This document shows, one piece after another, positions 9,901 through 11,967 of a stretch of DNA of 11,967 nt (position 1 is its first letter; every line of letters starts with the position of its first letter). The notes under the pieces were generated by a model that ran no database searches, had not been told where the DNA came from, and worked only from the letters and a program-made list of their open reading frames with translations. Source of the stretch: Cephalothrix spiralis (lineage: Eukaryota > Nemertea > Palaeonemertea > Archinemertea > Cephalotrichidae); contig JAUCNG010345511.1 in NCBI GenBank assembly GCA_032353305.1, positions 1-11,967 on the forward strand. Reading direction: 5' to 3'. The translations under genes and the position numbers were made by a program.

Positions 9901-11030
9901 GGACATTTGTGAGTTATCTCTAGTGTCTCTCGGCATAAATCTATATATATAGCATTCGTATTTCGTTCATGTGGACAACTGTGTATTATTTCATTTATCT
10001 GTGTCTTAATATATCTAAGAACAACTTGTTGACCTAGATCCTTCTACGTTCCAGGCGAAGGTAGTTTTTTCCTCCGTGGCATTTTAAATCACTGCAATGA
10101 AAAATACACAATCCAACTCCAAGAGCTTACCAGTACATGCATGTGTACCGTTTGCAGAGCTAAACTAGTATTGTTAACTAATACTAAAATACACCATCAA
10201 AATTCCCTCCATATATCCACTGTATAAGCTGTAAAGATGTTGTTGTTGTTGTTCCTCAATACATTCTTTTTCAATGCTTTTGCAATGGAAAGAACCCTTT
10301 GAATATGAATCGGCTCGATTGTATCTTTAAAAAGGTAGATATACATTTTATGGCGCTGTCCAGTTACCATGGCGTCGCCGATTGAAAATCAATAAACCAT
10401 TATTCCGTGTGCAATACCATTAATCAGGACTCTGACATTAATCCAGATTAAACCATTCTGAAAGTTGGCAGTGGTGTTTGAGATGGAGGAAATATACAGA
10501 GGGAACTGGTGATCGATTGTGTACAGTTTAGAGGTTTTGTAAACATTTCGATCCAAGCAAAAAATTTGATACAAATGTTCATGAAATTTGTATAGTTTCT
10601 CAAGCTAAAGTCCAAACCCGTAGTACTGTAGCTCACTTGTTTAGGAAGAGGAGACCATCATCTTTCCAGTTATCTCTCCCGGTCATGAAAATATTTATAA
10701 TTATGACGCAATATATAAGTGTATTCCGATACCATTCGCGATCTGGTTCCCCCTACTGGATAAGGAGACTAGTGGGTCACTAGTAGGGGAACCAGATCGC
10801 AGAGCGTGTCGGAACTGGCATTAGTGCTCTTTTTGTATCAATTTGAGGATATAAATCGTTGTAAAACTCCTGTTTTAAAGATGTCCTGTTATATTATAAA
10901 AACCGTCGTTTTTTCTTTCTAATAGATTACCAAATCTCGCCAGGAAGTTGATGACGTACTTGTCAGATACGATGATGCCCAAAAAGACAATGCCAGGTTA
11001 CAGCGAGAAGGTGACATCGAACTTGATAGG
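782..11030 (+). CDS. ODF2: ODF2/cenexin-like coiled-coil protein, partial gene spanning eight internal exons
   Basis: Spliced coding: join 782-988, 1882-1953, 2193-2309, 3672-3787, 4717-4896, 5638-5773, 7207-7317, 10926-11030, which is 1044 nt or 348 codons without a stop. All junctions are GT-AG and phases agree; the two split codons (AG|A Arg and AC|G Thr) close correctly. The product is almost entirely charged heptad coiled coil and collinear with the middle of vertebrate ODF2. Recognisable anchors are KQKELLMEKL (vertebrate RQKELLLQKL), KEALKKATRVQKQRA (KESLKKAIRAQKERA), KMENDRLK (KLENERLK) and IEDKLSQAENEVSQLKSS (MEDKLNQAHLEVQQLKAS). In the known family, ODF2 scaffolds mother-centriole appendages needed for cilium assembly and, in mammals, sperm-tail outer dense fibres. 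N-terminal and C-terminal exons lie outside the window, so neither true start nor stop is seen. The nested minus-strand gene sits in intron 7. The ODF2 identity rests on remembered family sequence. Confidence 0.88.
989..1881 (+). other. ODF2 intron 1
   Basis: This 893-bp intron has donor GTAAGT and a T-rich acceptor. It contains two short perfect hairpins (tactgtg...cacagta at 1323-1342 and catcag...ctgatg near 1362-1380) and a C-rich run near 1433-1444. The plus-strand open frame at 1530-1751 is AT-rich, has no family resemblance and is not called as a gene. Confidence 0.7.
1882..1953 (+). CDS. ODF2: ODF2 exon B
   Basis: This is a 72-nt, 24-codon phase-0 exon. The acceptor follows a T-rich tract (tttttaatttcAG at 1880-1881) and the donor is GTATGT at 1954. 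It encodes a leucine/charge heptad segment beginning RLRESLLEREDIISDL, matching the ODF2 stretch RLLLLLQDKDKEVEEL in position and spacing. It is too short to be found by single-frame ORF calling. Confidence 0.84.
2193..2309 (+). CDS. ODF2: ODF2 exon C
   Basis: This is a 117-nt, 39-codon phase-0 exon between acceptor tacgttttgcAG (2191-2192) and donor GTAAGT (2310). It encodes HLQKNLRNKEGDCNRMAVQI, which parallels vertebrate HLQAQLRSKEAENSRLCMQI, one of the better conserved blocks of the protein. It continues the coiled coil. Confidence 0.88.
2461..2697 (+). pseudogene. LINE polyprotein C-terminal coding remnant
   Basis: Seventy-eight codons plus a TAA form the tail of a retrotransposon polyprotein. 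No start codon is expected, and the first codons overlap the left target-site duplication by chance. The remnant has no internal stop or frameshift, so the copy is either young or small enough to have escaped damage. It includes DEITVLFGYRNDDSDNAVGL followed by the Lys/Tyr/Cys-rich helix IKKYIFRCK. It has no role in ODF2, because neither edge is a splice site and it is not coiled coil. Confidence 0.72.
2472..2925 (+). mobile_element. 5'-truncated non-LTR retrotransposon (LINE) 3' end
   Basis: A frame open from 2461 to the TAA at 2697 encodes 78 residues that resemble the extreme C-terminus of many LINE reverse-transcriptase polyproteins. It has an LFG block, then LNHMLSVIKKYIFRCK (family pattern: LFG, about ten variable residues, LN..I..AK.YIY.CK), and a final YLQYYIKLDK. 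The TAA is followed by about 230 bp of 3' untranslated sequence with a long hairpin (2711-2791) and AATAAA signals at 2850 and 2901. The 13-bp sequence aagtcctcccgaa stands immediately before (2459-2471) and after (2926-2938) the segment, as expected for a target-site duplication. The insertion is severely 5' truncated and non-functional. It lies in the same orientation as ODF2. Confidence 0.78.
2711..2791. repeat. Long imperfect hairpin in the LINE 3' untranslated region
   Basis: The left arm aagagacacggagg (2711-2724) pairs with gcctcagtgtctctt (2777-2791). An inner stem aaggattgatat (2738-2749) pairs with atatctatcctt (2753-2764). In RNA this would make a two-stage stem-loop about 80 nt long, just downstream of the LINE stop codon. 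Confidence 0.6.
3412..3525. repeat. Short inverted repeat in intron 3
   Basis: The sequence gtgccatatagagt at 3412-3425 matches the reverse complement of 3512-3525 (gtgccatacagact) at 12 of 14 positions. The interval holds a further small stem (ctcgt...acgag). This could be an eroded MITE, but the arms are short and no target duplication is clear. Confidence 0.35.
3672..3787 (+). CDS. ODF2: ODF2 exon D
   Basis: This is a 116-nt exon starting in phase 0 and ending with the first two bases of an Arg codon. The acceptor is cttctttttcatAG (3670-3671) and the donor is GTAAAT (3788). It encodes EKAEKDKEALKKAT and joins exon E to give KKATRVQKQRA, matching vertebrate KKAIRAQKERA across the junction. 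That match fixes both splice sites. The exon is rich in Lys and Glu. Confidence 0.89.
3788..4716 (+). other. ODF2 intron 4, nothing recognised
   Basis: This is a 929-bp AT-rich intron with donor GTAAAT and acceptor gattccAG. I see no gene, element or strong repeat in it. The minus-strand open frame across its 5' edge (3717-3959) overlaps exon D on the opposite strand and is a shadow. Confidence 0.65.
4717..4896 (+). CDS. ODF2: ODF2 exon E
   Basis: This 180-nt exon begins with the last base of a split Arg codon and ends with two bases (AC) of a split Thr codon. The acceptor is ttttgattccAG (4715-4716) and the donor GTAAGT (4897). It encodes RSEDAVDQLNAQLLERDTQL, matching vertebrate KSEEYAEQLHVQLADKDLYV, followed by the ISREKNQSLNDNASL segment that corresponds to VVKEKGDLELEI. 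This is a strong coiled coil. Confidence 0.89.
4946..5346. mobile_element. MITE/foldback element with arms of about 100 bp in intron 5
   Basis: The left arm (about 4946-5053) and the reverse complement of the right arm (about 5242-5343) align over roughly 100 bp with small gaps. Outermost shared blocks are actacat...tacatg and attccgat against actccgat (4966-4974 and 5312-5320). Then come tatctgaata, then ctccggtacgattcaa against ctccggcacgattcaa, then ctcattgaa against cccattgaa. The centre (5054-5241) is unique AT-rich sequence with no coding capacity. The target duplication is not resolved. The structure fits a non-autonomous DNA transposon that would fold into a long hairpin. Confidence 0.68.
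5638..5773 (+). CDS. ODF2: ODF2 exon F
   Basis: This 136-nt exon has its first base completing the Thr codon left open by exon E, then 45 codons ending in phase 0. The acceptor is aaaaattccAG (5636-5637) and the donor GTAAAT (5774). It encodes RIADLEVRMDTNDE (vertebrate RVTDLVNQQQTLEE) and ends SGLKMENDRLK, against the family's AFKLENERLK. The minus-strand frame opposite is a shadow of this exon. Confidence 0.88.
5856..6256. mobile_element. MITE candidate with perfect 13-bp inverted repeats in intron 6
   Basis: The sequence cctgattaggacc at 5872-5884 is the exact reverse complement of ggtcctaatcagg at 6232-6244. Similarity continues outward (aaagtaatatttc against aagtaaatcac) to a TTAA on each side (5856-5859 and 6253-6256). 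The interior of about 350 bp is AT-rich and non-coding. TTAA flanks would suit a piggyBac-type target site. However, the termini do not start with the usual CCC and TTAA is common in AT-rich DNA, so the superfamily is open. Confidence 0.62.
6386..6672. mobile_element. MITE candidate with TA flanks in intron 6
   Basis: The terminal sequence ttcagacatctgcat (6388-6402) matches the reverse complement of the right end (ttcagacactgcat, 6657-6670) apart from one extra base. Both ends abut TA (6386-6387 and 6671-6672). Internal nested arms are aactttgtcgaaaat (6483-6497) against attttcgcaagtt (6627-6639), and cccaaaagttccaaaccc (6523-6540) against gggtttgatcaacttttggg (6579-6598). The length of about 283 bp, lack of coding potential and TA flanks fit a Tc1/mariner-like MITE. 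Confidence 0.62.
6673..7206 (+). other. Distal part of ODF2 intron 6, nothing recognised
   Basis: AT-rich intronic sequence runs from the MITE to exon G, with long A and T runs around 7081-7110. No gene or clear repeat is visible. Confidence 0.6.
7207..7317 (+). CDS. ODF2: ODF2 exon G
   Basis: This is a 111-nt, 37-codon phase-0 exon. The acceptor is preceded by a pyrimidine-rich run (gccttttcccctcaccAG, 7205-7206) and the donor is GTACGT (7318). It encodes IEDKLSQAENEVSQLKSSIR then QYESLVDEYRCQ, closely matching vertebrate MEDKLNQAHLEVQQLKASVK then NYEGMIDNYKSQ. It is one of the clearest family matches in the window. Confidence 0.9.
7404..7457. repeat. Direct repeat of gatttcctggaaaa, 40-bp period
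   Basis: The 14-mer gatttcctggaaaa occurs at 7404-7417 and 7444-7457. The intervening sequence contains attccaggcc and cctgg, which can pair with parts of the repeat. It lies just after exon G and before the retrotransposon remnant. Function and origin are unknown. Confidence 0.45.
7493..8030 (+). mobile_element. Degraded non-LTR retrotransposon reverse-transcriptase C-terminal fragment
   Basis: The frame open to the stop at 7781-7783 reads LLYNSFILRQTNYCILVWGY, then a Lys/Arg-rich QKGAVGIISCSAYRAHSEPI and LKELELLKLNDLFYQQRLKF. This is the post-thumb region of jockey/CR1-like LINE reverse transcriptases (family pattern LYNSLI.P.LNYC...WG, Q.RAVRII, AHTEPIF..L..LKL.DL). After the stop the homology continues with frame changes: HEYDT in the first frame, KNNFHTNKVNHVFANEC in the next, then IRNDLPHFVNN back in the first. 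It ends near a CKGKNCYSC-like tail around 8005-8022. It has no catalytic residues, a 5' truncation, and at least one stop and two frameshifts: a dead copy. It belongs to a different LINE type from the one in intron 3. Confidence 0.75.
8031..8417. other. Spacer between the LINE remnant and the nested gene
   Basis: This is AT-rich sequence that forms the 3' flank of the minus-strand nested gene. It contains a perfect 14-bp palindrome acatgtatacatgt (8322-8335). I see no AATAAA on the minus strand (TTTATT on plus) close to the nested gene's stop codon. Confidence 0.5.
8418..10082 (-). CDS. Nested antisense gene: Cys/His-rich N-terminus plus leucine-rich-repeat protein, with an in-frame TAG at codon 13
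   Basis: One minus-strand frame is open for 541 codons from 10043 to the TAG at 8418-8420. Upstream in the same frame lies ATG at 10080-10082 (MPRRKKLPSPGT), stopped by TAG at 10044-10046. No other in-frame Met occurs until the NMRCFDM segment around residue 130, so the upstream ATG is the natural start. Numbered from it, residues 34-92 carry Cys 36, 50, 60, 69, 79, 81, 89 and 92 and paired HSCPH/HKCPH motifs, suggesting zinc binding. Residues 99-280 are mostly helical and lack an obvious catalytic motif. Residues 283-543 hold irregular LRRs such as LTDICIFNQLKSLSVV, CPLLKELCVTGFF, HPLRRLEIKTLDRL and CKELESLSLESVEGFSDYVL, of the FBXL/AMN1 kind. It could be an adaptor for a ubiquitin ligase, but no F-box is seen. 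Product family not recognised. It is either a recent pseudogene or contains a 33-nt intron (10015-10047). Confidence 0.72.
10015..10047 (-). other. Candidate 33-nt GT-AG mini-intron covering the in-frame stop
   Basis: On the minus strand GTAGAAGG begins at 10047 and gttgttcttAG ends at 10015. The segment contains the TAG stop. Its length is a multiple of three and removal leaves AC|A, a Thr codon, so MPRRKKLPSPGT runs directly into YIKTQINEIIH. The acceptor is pyrimidine-rich. A length of 33 nt is below the usual metazoan minimum, so a nonsense mutation is the competing reading. Confidence 0.3.
10092..10130 (-). other. Candidate 39-nt 5' UTR intron of the nested gene
   Basis: On the minus strand GTAAGC at 10130-10125 is a good donor, and gtatttttcattgcAG ending at 10092 is a very good acceptor. 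It is followed nine bases later by the ATG in context aaaATGcc. The 39-nt spacing is extremely short for an animal intron. The acceptor might instead serve a more distant donor upstream (higher coordinates). Confidence 0.33.
10131..10722. other. Region upstream of the nested gene, possible promoter or 5' exon
   Basis: This stretch between the nested gene's ATG and the inverted repeat at 10723 should contain its transcription start on the minus strand. I see no confident TATA box. A (GTT)5 microsatellite lies at 10239-10253. Two overlapping minus-strand open frames (10389-10636) look like chance. Confidence 0.4.
10239..10253. repeat. (GTT)5 microsatellite
   Basis: There are five tandem GTT units inside the region upstream of the nested gene. 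It is short and probably neutral. Confidence 0.7.
10723..10815. mobile_element. Compact hairpin element, about 93 bp, in intron 7
   Basis: The sequence gcgatctggttccccctact (10738-10757) is the reverse complement of agtaggggaaccagatcgc (10782-10800) apart from one extra C. Pairing resumes outside with ttccga (10724-10729) against tcggaa (10809-10814). The loop is about 24 nt. The left end (attccgataccattcgcgatctg) resembles the left arm of the element at 4946-5346 (attccgatcccccttcgctatctg), so the two may be copies of one family. Confidence 0.62.
10926..11030 (+). CDS. ODF2: ODF2 exon H (last confident exon)
   Basis: This is a 105-nt, 35-codon phase-0 exon. The acceptor ttttttctttctaatAG (10924-10925) has a long polypyrimidine tract and the donor is GTATGT (11031). 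It encodes ITKSRQEVDDVLVRYDDAQK then DNARLQREGDIELDR, matching vertebrate VMKTRLEADEVAAQLERCDK then ENKILKDEMNKEIEA. It lies 3.6 kb from exon G because intron 7 has absorbed a retrotransposon tail, a nested gene and an inverted-repeat element. Confidence 0.88.
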
Positions 11031-11942
11031 GTATGTATTTAATATGCTTGCTGTTTCACTTTTAAACTCACCAACTAATATTTACCTTATCCTGGCTCAT
11101 GCATAATTTCAACACCTTATTACTTTGTAAAGCATTCTTAACATAGTCTAGTTCAATCTCAACTGGGTCTAGAAAACCAGTACGTCATATTTGGAGAAAA
11201 CGGAAACAGTGGTCAGAAATTTTTATGATAGATAAAACCGTGTGTGCCATTAATGACCCATTAATATCTCACGGTGCTTGAATCAGTAAATCATAAGAAA
11301 CATTAAGAAATCTATCGTTTCTCTGTGTTATGTCTGGAGCGCCCAAAATAGGCACTTTGAAACTCTAGTGCTTATTTTGGGCGATCTGGACATGGACATG
11401 TTTCTTATGATCTACTGATTCTAGCACACTATGTGACATTTATGTCATACGGCTTTATCATGAGAGAAAAATGGATTGTCATTTTCTGATCGTCACCGTT
11501 TTCTCCCAATATGGCGTACTGATCCGTGATTAGACCCAGTGGGGATGGAACAAGACCATATACTGTCTTAACCTCACCCTTCTCAATGCAACGAAAACTA
11601 AAAGACCACAAATAATCTAACAATATTTCTGTCCCGATATCAATCTTTATATTTCCCTCTTTAAAAAGGGTGACTGTCTAGTTTCGTTTCAATAGACTGC
11701 ATGCAGTTTCATGGCATTGTATTTAAATTTTTTAAATGACTGGGAGGCTACTTTGAAGTTAAAATTTGATTGAATTTTGAATTAAAAAAAGTTAAGTGGG
11801 TCTTAAATATTTATAATTAATCGAGAGACAGTATCCCTATTTATTCTTCACCCTTAAACCAAAATATCCATTTAAACTTAATATTCCGTTTAATATATGT
11901 TAACTTTCATTTTTGCCGCGGTTATCTGAAATTAATGTGCAG
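11031..11942 (+). other. ODF2 intron 8 (3' end uncertain)
   Basis: This is intronic sequence after exon H with donor GTATGT. It contains the large foldback element (11150-11560). The rest is AT-rich with no exon recognised before the weak acceptor at 11942. Confidence 0.55.
11150..11560. mobile_element. Large foldback/MITE element with arms of about 190 bp in intron 8
   Basis: The left arm (11162-11356) and right arm (11367-11540) are inverted copies separated by only about 10 nt at the centre, where gcccaaaataggcact (11341-11356) faces agtgcttattttgggc (11367-11382). Further matched blocks are actgggtcta at the outer ends, cagtacgtcatat against cagtacgccatat, ggagaaaacgg, and aatcagtaaatcataagaaaca against aatcagtagatcataagaaaca. 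Weak similarity extends beyond 11540 and before 11162. The arms have diverged by substitutions and gaps of several bases. The frame open on the minus strand (11429-11623) is a by-product of the arm. Confidence 0.72.
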
Positions 11943-11967
11943 GTTAAACCGATAATTGTCGAGCCGA
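11943..11967 (+). CDS. ODF2: Possible start of the next ODF2 exon, cut by the window edge
   Basis: An AG at 11941-11942 follows a moderately T-rich stretch (taactttcatttttgccg and onward). The 25 bases after it are open in phase 0 and read VKPIIVEP. This short peptide has two prolines and no obvious match to the next ODF2 segment, so the acceptor may be false. It is listed because an exon is expected downstream of exon H and this is the last usable acceptor before the edge. Confidence 0.22.

Noticed and set aside
10389-10636. Two overlapping minus-strand ORFs upstream of the nested gene
   Set aside because: Both are about 60 residues, in different frames and without motifs. They may lie in 5' untranslated sequence but nothing supports coding.
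11429-11623. 64-residue minus-strand ORF
   Set aside because: It lies largely within the right arm of the foldback element and has no homology I recognise.
1-11967. tRNA, rRNA, CRISPR array or prokaryotic operon
   Set aside because: I saw no cloverleaf with conserved T-loop, no rRNA blocks, no regularly spaced repeats and no ribosome-binding-site-led gene clusters.

Overview
The window is metazoan nuclear DNA, most likely from an invertebrate with AT-rich, transposon-laden introns. No long open frame runs along the plus strand. Instead, eight short coding blocks on the plus strand each have AG acceptors and GT donors with compatible phases. Joined, they give 348 uninterrupted codons collinear with the central coiled coil of outer dense fiber protein 2 (ODF2/cenexin). 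I aligned these to vertebrate ODF2 from memory; no search was run. The gene is open at both ends: its N-terminal exons lie before base 1 and its C-terminal exons lie after base 11967.

Layout of ODF2: exons at 782-988, 1882-1953, 2193-2309, 3672-3787, 4717-4896, 5638-5773, 7207-7317 and 10926-11030, with introns of 239 to 3608 bp. A weak acceptor at 11942 may open a ninth exon. The introns carry most of the other content. Intron 3 holds the 3' end of a non-LTR retrotransposon (coding tail 2461-2697), flanked by 13-bp direct repeats that look like a target-site duplication. Introns 5, 6, 7 and 8 hold inverted-repeat (MITE or foldback) elements at about 4946-5346, 5856-6256, 6386-6672, 10723-10815 and 11150-11560. 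Intron 7 also holds a second, frameshifted retrotransposon 3' end at about 7493-8030.

The most notable object is a separate gene nested in ODF2 intron 7 on the minus strand (8418-10082). Its long single frame encodes a Cys/His-rich N-terminus followed by a leucine-rich-repeat domain of F-box/LRR or AMN1-like appearance. The natural ATG at 10082 is followed 12 codons later by an in-frame TAG. That TAG lies inside a 33-nt GT...AG segment whose removal would keep the frame. A second very short GT...AG segment (39 nt) ends 9 nt before the ATG. The locus is therefore either a recently damaged gene or a gene with unusually small introns.

ODF2 and the nested gene are independent transcription units as far as the sequence shows. 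ODF2 acts at mother-centriole appendages, ciliary bases and sperm-tail structures. The LRR gene's role is unknown. I saw no tRNA, rRNA, CRISPR array or prokaryotic operon structure.
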